64,000 nt of DNA from Ampelocalamus luodianensis. Lineage: Eukaryota > Streptophyta > Magnoliopsida > Poales > Poaceae. Within the stretch, counting starts at the first letter, position 1, and each line of letters begins with the position of its first letter. The notes below the pieces were generated by a model. It was not told the origin of the DNA. It was given only the letters and a program-made list of their open reading frames with translations, and searched no databases. This document shows positions 1 to 12,089 of the stretch, in pieces. Location of the stretch: contig CM070632.1 in assembly GCA_036346255.1 (NCBI GenBank), positions 32,266,657 to 32,330,656 of the forward strand, in the 5' to 3' direction. The position numbers and the translations under genes are program-made.

Positions 1-796
1 GTTGCATCTTAATATACACCATGTCTCCCAGTTGAAGTTGCCTCTCCGATCTGGACCGATCTGCAAAGTGTTTCATCCTCTTTTGAGCTTTGTGCAGATT
101 GAACTTAAGCTGCTCGAGCATTTGTGCTCTCTGCTCCACTGTGACTCTTGCCTCTTCAGATACATTATAGGGAAGGGTGAACTCTCCAATTTGCGGTGGA
201 GGATAACCATATAAGGCTTGAAATGGAGTAATCTTCAAAGAGGTGTGATATGAGGTGTTATACCACCACTCCGCAAGTGTTAACCAACCCGTCCATTCCC
301 TTGGTTCTTGGAATGTCATACTCCTCAAATAAGACTCTACACATTGATTCACTCTCTCTTTTTCCGTCCGTTTGTGGATGATATGCACTACTCAACCGTA
401 GGGATACCTTCATCAATCTGAAAATTTCCTGAAACAGATGGCTAGTGAATATTCGATCCGATCGATCACAATAGCAATCGGTATCCCATGCGACTTAAAT
501 ATATTGTCCATGAAGGTTTGTACTACTTGCTGCACCGAGTATGGATGAGACAAAGGCAGAAAATGAGCATATTTAGTGAACCAATCGACCACCACCAGAA
601 TTATCTCCTTGCCTCTGGATTTAGGTAACCCCTCAATGAAGTCCATACTGATATGAGTCCATGCCATGTCTAGTATCTCCAGATGATTCAATAGTCCTGG
701 GATGTGGATGTGTTCTGCTTTGGTAATTTGGCAAACTGGGCATTCAGACACTAGTTTTTCCACATCCTTCTTGAGCTTAGGCTAATAAAATAGTTT
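1..796 (-). pseudogene. gypsy integrase fragment (G1), damaged
   Basis: Retroviral-type integrase that would join retrotransposon cDNA to the chromosome. The best piece (413-763) shows CPVCQ from the zinc-binding region, then the first catalytic Asp in SMDFIEGLPKSRG, VVVDWFTKYAHFLPLSHP, and the second Asp near VIDR. Downstream (1-412) in other frames are parts of the C-terminal half, including a KRMKHFAD..R..RQ..LGDMVY stretch before the expected chromodomain, which lies outside the window. Frameshifts and stops at about 413 and 785 disrupt it. Family assignment is firm; clade is inferred. Confidence 0.85.
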
Positions 797-1610
797 TTAA
801 TCCTGTGATATGATGCTCTTCTTCTTGAATGTCCTCCTATCAAAGATGAGTGAAAGGATTCCAGAATTTTTTTCCCTACAATCATTTCCCATTCCCACAT
901 ATATTCTGCCTTTGTATCGTACTAGTCCTGACTCTAGTGCATACTGATTGTTAGCCCCTACATGGAACTGGTTGTCCACCAACATTCTCTCATATAGGAG
1001 GTCATTAATATAACTACCTTTCACATCCTCCACCCATTCGGGAACAACTATGGCTATGGCATGGCAATTCTCTTCTCCCTCCTGATGTTCAGTATCCCTT
1101 CTAGATAACGCATCTGCAGCTAAGTTTTCTTTCCCTTTCTTATATTCCACTTTGTAACCAAATTCCAATAGCTTGAGGAGTAGTTTGTGTTGTATTCCCT
1201 CCACCAATCTCTGGGTTGTAATGAATTTAAGACTCTTTTGGTCTGTCCTGATCACTAGTTGATTGCCCAAAAGGTAGTGTCTCCATTTTCTTAATGCCTC
1301 TAATATAGCCATAGCTTCCTTTTCATAAATAGATTGTGCAGCTGCTCTTACCCCCAATGTTTTGCTATAATAAGCAATAGGTCTGCTCCCTTGCATTAGG
1401 ACTGCCCCCAATCTAGTATCGCTAGCATCTGTTTCTAAGATGAAGGGTTTAGAAAAATTAGGCAATGCTAGGACTGGACATGTAGTCATAGCTCTTTTCA
1501 GAGTATCAAAGGCTATGGCCTGAGCTTCTTCCCATTTAAACGAGTCCTTCTTCAAAATATCAAAGAGTGGTTGACAAATCTTCCCATATCCTCTCACAAA
1601 TCTTCTATAA
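797..1610 (-). pseudogene. gypsy RT C-terminus and RNase H (G1)
   Basis: Begins with YRRFVRGYGKICQPLFDILK, the RT connection region, and continues into RNase H. Catalytic acidic residues are visible as ETDASD, YEKEAMAILEAL and RTDQKSLK. It ends near the linker to integrase (KGKENLAADALSRR). The open frame is about 270 codons. Codons upstream of the first Met continue to 1610, where the Helitron begins; the true N-terminal side is the RT piece at 12787-13669. This frame is intact but has no start of its own. Confidence 0.9.
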
Positions 1611-1637
1611 CTAGTAGAGTGCTTGTGCGTTGCAACG
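1611..1637 (-). other. Helitron 3' terminus
   Basis: Minus-strand end reads CGTTGCAACGCACAAGCAC then TCTACTAG. The 10-bp palindrome at 1628-1637 is the subterminal hairpin position and CTAG fits the CTRR end rule. GTTGCAACGCAC..ACT.TACTAG is, from memory, a common end type in grass Helitrons. Confidence 0.93.
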
Positions 1638-2854
1638 GAACTCTAAATCTTACAGAAATAATATTTATCTTTAACACATGAAGTAAATCAATCAATTAAA
1701 AGATGATGATACATACAGGCATCACATTAGTACAACACGATAGAACAAGAATAACAAATGAAGTGTTATATAGCCCCGGCATAAAGAAAAAAAAAACTAT
1801 ACCTTATTTATGAGCTGTTGAATAAAAATTAACTATTATTAACTCAGAGAAAAAAAATATGAGCTGGTATATATAGCCCTAGCAAAAGAAAAAAAACTAT
1901 ACCTTATTTATAAGAGCCAACAAAGTCCTTTTTTACATGACATTAGTAGCATGACCGGAAAAAAAAGGGCAGAACATTTCAAGTTCGAGTCATAAGTCAT
2001 AGATGACATAACAGTTTACAACAAGAAAAAATAGCCATCAAGGATCAATTGAGCCAATTACGTAAAACAACTTTATTACCCCTTACAGTTCACCAGCTGT
2101 CATGGAGTAATTCCCTTGCTATCAAGCGCATCTACTCCTGACCTCGCAGTGGTGCGGGAAAAAATAAGACATTTCCTTCGATTAGCTCTGTTACTGCATC
2201 ACGAAATCCCAAATGAGTGATTAAAAAAGCACAAAGGAAACACAAAAGTTAGATATCTAACAAAAGGATCAATTATGTCCTCAATTATCTTTAAAGAAGC
2301 AACCTTATCGTGCCATGTAGATCTATCATTGGATAACAAATAAACTGTCTAAATCGAGCGTCACAGTATAAGAGCACAGTAAAAATACATTGTTTCTATA
2401 GTGTTTTGTGTACTACTACAGAGTGCTGTCCACAGTCTCAAAACACTATCTACCCCACAGTATTCTCGATCCAAAGAGGAAATGCACACTGCCGATTGAT
2501 TACGAGGAACGTCATCCATGACACTTTTGACACAAGAATCTAATATGATGAGCTGCCTACGTCATACAGCGAGATGAAGCCGACCAATTGTGATTGTGAT
2601 GTATCTCTGTTGATTCTTAATCATCATGAATGCAAATTGAAAGGTACCACGTTTATCATAAAACATGGATCAGTCTGATGGACATATAAACACCTGAATC
2701 TTGTTTTCGACCAGAGGAAACCGAAAGAGTTACAAATGAACTGTACTGAAGATTAGTACTACTTACATCACGAGGATTAGCTCAGCAGTATGGAAAGTTT
2801 AGTTCTTATTCTTATTTGAACTTCGAAATTAAATGTACTGAAGATTACAATTAG
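1638..2854. other. Non-coding Helitron 3' interior
   Basis: AT-rich DNA with no supported reading frame. It may hold 3' flank or intron material of the captured gene, but I recognise nothing in it. It ends at the TTTAC target site of the solo LTR. Confidence 0.6.
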
Positions 2855-3625
2855 TTTACTGTGAGGACCCGAAATATTTAACTAGTAACACTTAACCTCC
2901 AAATGGTTCTAGCATTACTAATTAAACATTCTAAGCCTCGATGGACATATGCTTCCTGCATTGCGGATATGCGCATCATCACAAAATTACACATCATTTC
3001 CATACAACATACATCACTAAGTTCAACAACGACATACATAAAGTAAAGTTATTACAAAAGAGCCGACCGGCCAAATAGAACAATATACAAGAATGACAGC
3101 GGAAGTAAAAGGTGCCATAAGATGGCTAGAACAAAAGTCGATCGGTTAGCCACACAACCCACAAGGCAACCGACCGGGCCGCCAAGCTAGTCGCCCCGCA
3201 AGCTACCACAACACAACTCACAAAAGTGAGGCCCCTCAAGCTCACCTTCTTCCTCTGCAACAAATACATTTAAGCAAGACAACTGAGTACACACGGTACT
3301 CGCAAGACTGACGTGTGGAATAGCAAACCTATTCATAACTACATGCAAGCTTATTTAGGTGGAGGTTGTATGTCTCATTTTGCACAAAGCCAACTTTATT
3401 TGCAATAATGTAATACATTTAAAAGCAAGTTTGTAAAATCTGTTTTGTTGTCAAAATAACAGCAAGTAAAGATACATACAAGTAACCACCTGGAAGTGAC
3501 TATCCCAATAGCCACCACAACATAGCACGAATCCTCGATTCGTACCACCCATCAAGTTTTAATTAAAAGGTTGTAGTTTAACTCTTGAAAGACCTTGCCA
3601 AGCGTGTCCATAACCTAGGACGAGG

Positions 3626-3847
3626 CTATTCGAATAGTTTTAACCCTGCAGGCATGTACCAATGTACCCACACTTCAGACCGCCTTTAAGCCACAAAGCA
3701 CACTACCAAGGTATGCGGCACTGCTAAGTCCTCTGAGACATTTTCAATCTTGTGCATTGACTACGAGCCGCTCGTATGGATAGAAACCCATACGCTTACA
3801 TTGCAAGCCGAAAGACAACAAATCCCATCACGGGTGAAGTCTTTCGG
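3626..3847. repeat. Stem-loop cluster in LTR A1
   Basis: Adjacent inverted repeats: CTATTCGAATAG (3626-3637), CCCTGCAGG, TACGAGCCGCTCGTA, CGTATGG/CCATACG around a short loop, and CCGAAAGAC/GTCTTTCGG enclosing about 22 bases. The same cluster is in both LTRs of element A. Confidence 0.75.
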
Positions 3848-6724
3848 ACACTACAATGCTCCCAACACCATCCCTCCTGCGACTCCCTGCGACCCGAAGC
3901 CAATACCCGCCAAAGTACTAAGTCAAGAGAGGTCCCATACCCTCTAGTGTGGTTAGCACGCTAAAATGCTTGGTTTAGTGTAACAAGATGTTCGGTCCTT
4001 GTTGACTCGGGCACCATTCCAGTCACACCCAAAAGCACACCAATCATACCATTGTGCCCAAGTCTAAATCATTTTTGTTTTCAGTTTTAGTTTTCATAAG
4101 TAGACACGGCACAAGGCTGAAATCATAGATCATAATAAATTTTATGTGATCAAGGTTATCGACAAGTCGATAACCGCCCATTTCTACCGGAAGCTAAGCA
4201 TGGCTAAGCAATTAATTCGCAACTACTAAGTGACAAGAGCTCACCCACGAGCTCTAATCACAGCAATAACCTAGGCTCACGGTAGTAGAGAATAATCATT
4301 TGCCTAAGGAAATGCATCTACTAGGTCAACTAACGACAATAGTTTAACACAAAGTAGCAATGCATACATAGAATTTGTAATCAACATAAATACTTAAAAT
4401 ACTGGGATTAACATGATCAAACTGCTTGCCTTGCTGGGATTGGTCTTGCTGCAGAGGGGAGTGCTCAGGTTCAATAAATTCTTCGGAACCTAACGCGAAA
4501 AGGCGATAAAAACCGATAAGAACGAAGAACACCAAAAGGAACTCAACAGCAAAGAACATCCAAATCCCATGAAATTTATACAGCAGCTAGAGGTTGATTT
4601 TAGACAATTTTAGAAACAAGAATCACTTCATTTGGACTTAGCATGAAAAAGTTATGGCTAAACTAAGTTCTCTCAGCCTGAAAAATCCTAATTAAATTAA
4701 TTACGGTTACTGTTCAGGGTGAAAATTTCTAGAATGATCTAAGGTCCGAAATTTTTATAGCAGGTATATTATGACATCCTAATAACAGCAAAGTTGAGCT
4801 TACAAAATTTGGAGCTATAATGATTTACTTATGATTTTTCTAAGTTGTAATCCTAGCACAATACATTTTCCAGAATCATAAACATGCTCAAAACCTATTT
4901 CATATTAAGGTACACTAACAGAGGAATTTAACAAAATTGATTTTGCACATTTTGGAGTTGTACAGAAAAAGATATGCATTTTACAAGTTTAACTCTATTT
5001 TTGGGATATTCAAAATTGGCAGAAAACAAGCTATTTGAGTTACACAATTTTCTGTGATAGGAACATGCTCAATTACATTTTTATATTAAACTACAGAGGC
5101 ATAAAAATTTAGTACAGCTGGAAACATCTAAAAAGGAGTTAAAATGATTTAGTTATGAATTTCTAAAGTTCTTATACAATTTTTAGTTGATAAATAAATA
5201 CTTACAGAAACGAAATCCAACTTAAACGGAAATAAACGACGTGGACGCTCGTGGGCCGTTGATGCGAAATCAATGAGCCACACGCGACGAAAAAGCAGCG
5301 CGCGCGCGATCCTAAAGAGCCCACCGTTGGATCAAGATCCAACGGCTCACGAGGAAGGATGCAACCGGACGGTGCGGTTGCCTCGACTAACCACGACTGC
5401 AGATCTAAAGATGAACGGCTCTGAGCACATATCTAATCGGAGAGTCCGATTGCACACACGATCTCGGCGCGGATCGTGATATGGACGGTCCAGAGTGAAG
5501 AGGGAACCGGATGGTCGAACGCATACGGTCCGGGCGCAGATCGCAAAATGGACGGCGGTCCAAGATTGAAGTGCAACCAGGAGCGCTGACACGTGAGGCT
5601 GCATGTCAGTGACTGTGAGTCACAAACACGAGCTTTAACACACGTGCACAGTGCACGGGGTCCACAGGGCAGCGAGACACAAGAATATTTTAGGATAGGC
5701 AATTAATTACTAATGACCAATGATTAGTGATGATTAGCAATTAAAGTGTCCTAACGATTTACACAGAGATGGACTTAGGGATGAGGCCCACTGGCGATGT
5801 ACAGTGGCGGCCGCTTGCACATTTATTGCTAACAATGATTAGCAATAAATAAACCCAAAATCAGCCCTAATGACTTCTGGTTCTTGGTTTTAGGCTTACG
5901 GGCCCACATGTCAGTGAGACATCTGGCCAAATTAAGACACCATTAATACTACTAATGATTGGGTATTAACTGTGTCCTAATTAGATGACGAAACGGAGTT
6001 TACGCCGCAAAACCGGCGAAACGATGGCTTGTCGCCGGCGACTCCGACCGCGGCGGCGCCCACAAAACATCAAAATGGACTCGCAATAGCGATGCGAACC
6101 TAATGGTGATGACCTCGCCGGCGGTGGAGGTCTAGAACGCCGGCGAGCCGGAAAACACCGAAGGAAGCTATTTCGGCAAAACATGAAAATAGCATAATGC
6201 TCCGCAGCGGTCCAGGAAAGCGAGTGCCAACACTTCTAGGGACTAATAAGAAGCTACCTCAGCCAAGATGAGCTTTGAAGATGGCCGGGGAAGACTCGAA
6301 CACGATGAAGTCCACCGGAGCCGAGGAAGATGAAGAAGAAAATGGCAACCTGAGCAAGATGAACACCAATGGGTGATCAAAATAGCTACAAAAAGGTTTC
6401 CACAAGCTCCACAAGTAAGTAATTGCAAAAAGAACCACTTACCGGAGTTGGAGAAGAAAAGGGGTGAAATCTGTCGAAAATCTCCGAACTTAAAATTGAG
6501 CGATTCCTGTGAATACAACCCAAAATTAAGTTAGGGGAAATATAAAGGAAGTTGAGGAGCTCAAAAGGGTTCAAGAAAGATTGAAGGTGAACCACTCGAC
6601 ACCAAGATCGCCATTGGAGCTCTCGGGTCAACAATGGTGGATTGAAGGTTTGAAGTGGTTGTGAGCTCAAACACAGAGAGGAGCTAGGTGCGGTGTAAAG
6701 GAACACCAGGAGGACCTAGAGGGG

Positions 6725-6732
6725 TTTATATA
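6725..6732 (-). promoter_or_regulatory. Putative LTR TATA box
   Basis: Minus strand reads TATATAAA within CTCTATATAAACCCC, about 1.05 kb inside the LTR sense start. A GC-richer leader-like region follows downstream. If used, U3 would be about 1 kb and the transcribed R-U5 almost 3.9 kb. Inferred from sequence alone. Confidence 0.55.
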
Positions 6733-7794
6733 GAGGAAGGATTAGGGTTTCGAGCAAGAACAAGAGCTCACGGTGAGCTCGGTTCATGCTACGGCCATGG
6801 ACCAAGAAATGATGGGGGCAAGTGAGACTCGGGATAATGGAGGAGAAAGCCTGATGCGCATTTAATGCCCCGCACAGAGACGTTGACGAAAGCAAGCTTG
6901 AAGTGACACATCGAAGCCGCCCTCGCACTCTCTCTCTCTTTCTGCCATTGCCGCACGCGCGCACGGAGAAGCAGAGGAGGAAGAAGAACAGAAAGAGAAT
7001 CCGTGATCGTTGGATGCGAGATGAACGGTCACGATTAAAAAGGATCCGGCTGAGGGTTTCTAACACTCCAAGGAATCAGAGCGGTCCGATCAAAAACGAA
7101 CGGCTCAGATGGACGTAATGTTCATGGCGGTCCGAATGTTTCTGCGAATGCGGGCTGTGCGATTTAAATCCAACGGTTGATATCAATTGCGCGCTATGAG
7201 TGAGCTCGGTGCAGTTAGGTGGTTCAACCGAGTCAAGTGGCCCAAACTCGAGCCCGACTCGAACCCAAGGAATAGTGAACCAGGTTTTAGGTTTTTAAAT
7301 AGACAGAGGCTTTTGAGGATTTATTAGCGGTAGCAAAATAACTCCAAAAATTCTGAAATTTTTACAGGAGCTTGCTGACTTAGACATTGACCTTGTGTAA
7401 AATTTTCAGAGGTTTTTATGCATTGCATTTTTCTCCAAAAATTCTACAAGGTACTGGTTCAAGGTTTGACTGAGAGTCAAACAGGTTTGACTACCCTCTA
7501 AAAGTATTCAATCAATTTCTAAAAATTGTGAAATTTTTCAGAGGGGTCACACATCAACCCAGGAACTTAGGAAAAATATTTCCAGGAGATGATCACAAGA
7601 TTAACCAAGAATATTTTTGAAGGATAAGATGTTGGCCAAAATGACTTGTGATTTTTGTATTTCCATAACTTCTTTTACAACAACTGTTCAAGGCATACAG
7701 GAAATACAAGATGTAAGAAAAGTTTTAATTTCTACTCATTTTCTTACATTGGAAACACAAGTCTGAAACTTGGGATGTTACATTTACAAAATCA

Positions 7795-8138
7795 AACAAC
7801 AACAACAACAAAGCCTTTGATCCTAAATAAATTAGAGTAGGCTAGAAATAAAACCTCCTCAAGGTCAAAAAGATGAGAGCCTTGCAAATAGAATTAAAAA
7901 AAAATATGAAAGAAAAAACCTACAAGATTAAAACCCTAAGTCATACATCCTACCATCTGAGGTGAGAGCCTAAAACACAGCCCCTAAACCTTCTTATGGT
8001 TCCGGTACGTAGATCGCTAACTTCCATACACTCTTATCCAAAACTAATTCTTTAGCTACATTTCAATCCCTCAAATCTTTTTTAATTGTTTTCTCCCACG
8101 TTAGTCTTGATCGACCTCTGTCTCTTCTTACGTTAGTA
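7795..8138 (-). mobile_element. 5'-truncated RTE-type LINE
   Basis: Minus strand ends in (TTG)n after CAAAGGCTTTG, the tail of plant RTE-like LINEs. Before it lies the end of the reverse transcriptase ORF, with RGRSRLTWEKTIKKDL, a well-known C-terminal RTE motif. It is bounded by a 10-bp duplication TACAAAATCA at 7785-7794 and 8139-8148. About 344 bp survive, so this is a dead-on-arrival copy. The left duplication overlaps the solo LTR target site, so the LTR landed beside the LINE later. Confidence 0.85.
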
Positions 8139-8148
8139 TACAAAATCA

Positions 8149-8892
8149 GCGGGCTAAATAAATATTACAGCAGCACTTGTTGCAAAATAAAAGTATGCAT
8201 AGACAACACTATACGGGTAACAATTTCAAGGGAGTTACAAATAACAGCAGAAACTACAGAACCATTTTATAATTTCCTGCCCTTTTCCTACGATTCATTC
8301 AAGTAGCTCCTTTTAGTCCTTGAGATTCTACTCCACATTTCAACTCATTCCGGTGTTTCAGTCTTTGGGCTTGGACTCCTAGTTGATCTTTCGTGGAATC
8401 CACATAGCAGTTGCAAACCAGAAGCGGAACCAGCTTCTAATATTGTTAGTATATAATGAGTTAATACTCCAACCTCTCAAACAAGTTATTCAAACCTGTC
8501 CTGAGAAGATAACTTCGATTTCTTTGAAGAACATTCCTTATGTTTTTAAGCATACACTAGAATGCAGGTGATGGTGTTGATGTTTTAAGCATCTTTTCAT
8601 GTCATTCATAATTTGTTCTGGAATTCTTAACTACCTTCCATCCCCTTGTACAATGTGTTCCACTATTCCACTACTTATCTCTGTATTGACGTACTATGCT
8701 TCCATCTTCCTCCTCACCAATCCTTTGAAGAAATCAAAGCTGCAGTGCAGGAAAAATATGTCAGATTTCTCGACCAAAATGATATGTGATAGACCATTAC
8801 ATTCTTGACAAACACATGTCGGGATAGAAGCATCAGGGTGATGTATGAGAAAAATCTTAGCGATGGATAACAAATGGGCAGCACGCCAACAC
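8149..8892. other. Helitron interior, no supported gene
   Basis: Lies just 3' of the last recognised biotin-ligase fragment on the minus strand and may include its last intron and 3' end. I could not find the expected final exon (the FDFF..LVRRK ending of the family). Confidence 0.5.
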
Positions 8893-10299
8893 CTATTGCC
8901 ATCGAGTGCGACTCATAGCTTTTTTGGTCCTCGCCAATAGCATACAAATACCCAGTTGGCAGTTGGTCACCCACGAAAAAGTTTAGTCCAGTTAGAAAAG
9001 TGGAAATATCTACTCAATTATGGTACTTAAGTTCTGTGTTAACTGAATAGTGACCACACTTGTCTGATGGCCTTCATGCACATCTTGTGCGATGACTCTT
9101 TGGCCACTACATAACAGTGAAGATTGCAGAGCTCTTTCATATGAAATGATGAATACCAAAACATATGAAAAGCAACATGATTCCTATAAGTTAAAGCATA
9201 TCGACTTCCAACCACTTGCTTTGGTTATTCTGGCACAGAAGTACCATATGATTAACAATTAAAGAAGTCAAGTGGTAGTGAATATAGACTACAGTTCAGT
9301 AAAAAAATTGGTAATGGAGGTCTAACGAACTAATATTGATGTACTACTCCGTACCTATGAAGCCATGAGTTGTAGTATTGCTCCCCAAGAGCCTGAAATC
9401 CTGCAATGTAAAATCGAGAATATTATGGTATCCAATTTTACCACCAAAAGTTGCGAAATTCAGCACTCACTAAGGAAAAGGAAATGTATCATGAATTCAT
9501 CTTACATATAAGAAATAAGGATTCATGAATTCATCACTCACTAAGGCAAAGGAAATGTATCTCATAAGGTAAAATTATGAGCAGCAAAAAAAAATCCTCT
9601 ATGCACCCACATCAAGTACCACTGTGCTAATGCACATATGCTCCAATACTAAAGTAAAGGAGGGGAAATAATGACACCGAAGTTACCTTGATTTGAGAAA
9701 ATCTCAAATTTGTTGAAAAAGGATGCCAATATGTCTTCTCGTTTTAGTCTGGGTGAATTAGCCTTTACTTCTTGAAGTGCAACATTCAAACATGTTGTAG
9801 GCTTTTCATTATCGACATTTAAACCAATACCTGAAAAGAATAAAAGGAATTCAAGTTTATCATACCGAATGTCTTGAAAACTGCCTTACCTGATATTATT
9901 TTATCCTCAATGTTTAGTATCAAGTATCAACAGCATTCAAAATGCATGCTTACCAGTACAAATATTTGTAGATTTTTGGTTGATATGATGAGGTACAAAG
10001 AACACCGCTAACTTTTTAGCCCTTTCAAATAGAGATCATTGGGCCATTTTATCCCTACATCAAGCTCTGGCAGTCCCTACGTTTTATCATATAGATAATA
10101 TATGATGCCATAACCAAGTAGTCGGCCTCAGGGAAATAATCATAATGCAATCAATGGACAACACATGTGAATAACAAACATGAAACATGATGATACTGCA
10201 CTAAATCCTCACCTTAGCACAACACAGTTCTTTGATGACTTCAGTCATGGCAAGGCAAATGACATATTGCATAAGAGGCTGCTTCCGCACATCCCCCAT
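8893..10299 (-). pseudogene. Captured holocarboxylase synthetase (biotin-protein ligase) gene fragment
   Basis: The intact enzyme attaches biotin to carboxylases. Five exon-like blocks in correct order on the minus strand match the C-terminal half: 10213-10299 (PLMQYVICLAMTE.IKEL, donor GTGAGG); 9954-10076 (GLPELDV.IKWPNDLYLKGLK, donor GTAAGC); 9687-9830 (GIGLNVDNEKPTTCLN...KREDILASFFNKFEI, donor GTAACT); 9355-9400 (GFQALGEQYYNSWLH); 8893-about 8970 (PTGYLYAIGEDQKSYE). Splice phases join correctly between the first four. The second block carries two one-base insertions after GLK and in the IYN region; the last has lost its start and one base. The biotin-binding Lys of KWPNDL is present, but the N-terminal exons and last exon are missing. 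Non-functional; retained introns show DNA-level capture by the Helitron. Confidence 0.88.
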
Positions 10300-10463
10300 C
10301 TACAATGTGAAATTGAACATGAGACATCCTGGTGGCGATTCCCACACATTCTTTGATTAGCCTGCATAATTCATTAGGAAATATCATATTTGACCTAAAG
10401 TTGCCACACATTGTGGCAAACTGGCAATAACCAAAAGGACAAACAAAACACTCTTAAATGCTT

Positions 10464-10505
10464 AACAGGGTATGGTTTTAAATCAACAGGGTATGGTTTT
10501 AAATC
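10464..10505. repeat. 21-bp direct tandem duplication
   Basis: Two identical adjacent copies of AACAGGGTATGGTTTTAAAT plus one base. Likely replication slippage. Confidence 0.9.
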
Positions 10506-11549
10506 AAGCATACATAAGTACATAAACAAAGGAATTTCCATGGGCACACATAAGTACTAATTGATGATAACAACATAAATACATTTCAATTTGCCTGATT
10601 CCAAAATTGAATTGGCAGGTTTCTCCATTTCTGACAACTGAGAAGAACAAATGACCAAATCGGGAACACCTGATTTGATACATCAGGAAGCTCACTCCCT
10701 TTGCCTATTCTCCAAACGCATGAAACCATATCTAAATTAGCACATACCAAGATGAGAAATAAGATTGGGCAGCAAACATGGACTATGGAACAAGATTTAA
10801 TTCCCGCATTCCAGAACTAGTTGAAGCTCTTAATTGTTAGCAAAAACAGACGACGGCAAACAAAACATCCAAAATTTCCACATTGCAAAAACCAAGTGTT
10901 CCTCTAATTGTCGACATATATAATACCATAGGAAGCACCAGTGCACCACAACTAATTATGGACAACTAGACTACCAAATGGTATCATACGGTCCTTAGCG
11001 CATACACCTAATTCCCAAATCTACAACACCATCGCTACTCCTCCATTCCCACTTCCCAGACAGTCTCCAACATCCAAACAGGAACTAAAATTGAGAGAAA
11101 CTGTGACAAAATTGAACTGTGGGATTAAGATTGTTGATCCTCTCGATGGACTACCAGCCAGCAAAACACTGTAGTACAGAGTAATAATCATGAGCCATCA
11201 ATCTCAATTTGCTAACTTATGTCGAATTGAAAGATCACCCAAAGTAGAATACATGGGAATACTACAGGAAACGACATTAGTTTGCAACATCCAGTACATG
11301 TCATCTATCTGGCAGCTTTTACAAACAATACATGATGCATGCCAACCGCCTTGCTCAAACATTGTCTTTAACTACCAGATCTAGTTGGTACCACCAACAG
11401 TAGCCATTTCAATTTTAAGTTTCACAATTCTAATTAATAGTACTTTTCTATTTCTCAACAGTCAATAGTTATCATCTACAAGTAGTGCCTGTGAGAGCTA
11501 CTCTGTGGTGCAAATAAGGCTACCCATCAGTTTTAATTGTTTTACCAAG

Positions 11550-11619
11550 GTATAAGCCTCTCATCCACCTGAATAATACCGTAGGTATAAGCCTCTCATC
11601 CACCTGAATAATACTGTAG
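11550..11619. repeat. 35-bp direct tandem duplication
   Basis: Two adjacent copies beginning GTATAAGCCTCTCATCCACC, nearly identical. Confidence 0.9.
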
Positions 11620-12089
11620 GAAAGCACAGCAACACAAGCAAATTCGAAAAAACATATAGCACCTAAATATGTCTTCACGAGCACACCAACAAACAATATG
11701 ATCAGTGGACCATCTCTAGAGGCAACCTAAAAATGTGCAACCTATGCAAAGAAGCATAAAAGCATAATGAACAAAGGATGACAATGAGATCTTGAGATTA
11801 ACATGGATAAAATTGGTCAAATCATTTACCTGAATTGAACTAAGTTCAAGATAAAACTGTTAATTACCTCAGCAGGATGAGCATCCAAATGAGATTATGG
11901 CTGCAAGCCTGCAACTACCATTCCATCGATCTGTATTATAGTAAAACAATTAGGTGATTTTCTGTAGCCATTTTGCTCCAGCCACAGGCAAAGATCACTT
12001 GAAATCAAGGAATCGTTGCTTGCAGAGATGACTATATGGGGGGGGACGGGGAGCATGTGCATTGAACATATGCGAAAGGAATGAAAACC

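Larger units (their letters stand above)
2860..7782 (-). mobile_element. Solo LTR, family A (copy A1)
   Basis: Plus strand runs TGTGAGGACC ... GGGATGTTACA, so the LTR sense strand is minus (TGTAACATCC to GGTCCTCACA). It is flanked by a perfect 5-bp duplication TTTAC at 2855-2859 and 7783-7787, with no internal region, so it is a solo LTR left by LTR-LTR recombination. Length is 4,923 bp. It is clearly homologous along most of its length to the paired LTRs at 38916-44064 and 49014-54158, but lacks their GGAGGTC array and is more diverged. It sits inside the Helitron and post-dates it. Confidence 0.95.
10300..12030. other. Helitron interior, intron-like DNA
   Basis: AT-rich sequence between the captured ligase exons and the GC-rich 5' block. 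One small exon-like piece may lie near 11880 on the minus strand (donor GTAATT), but I cannot identify it. It holds the two short tandem duplications listed separately. Confidence 0.5.

Noticed and set aside
7797..7813. Simple (CAA)n microsatellite
   Set aside because: It is the reverse of the (TTG)n tail of the RTE LINE, shown by the adjoining RT motif and 10-bp duplication.
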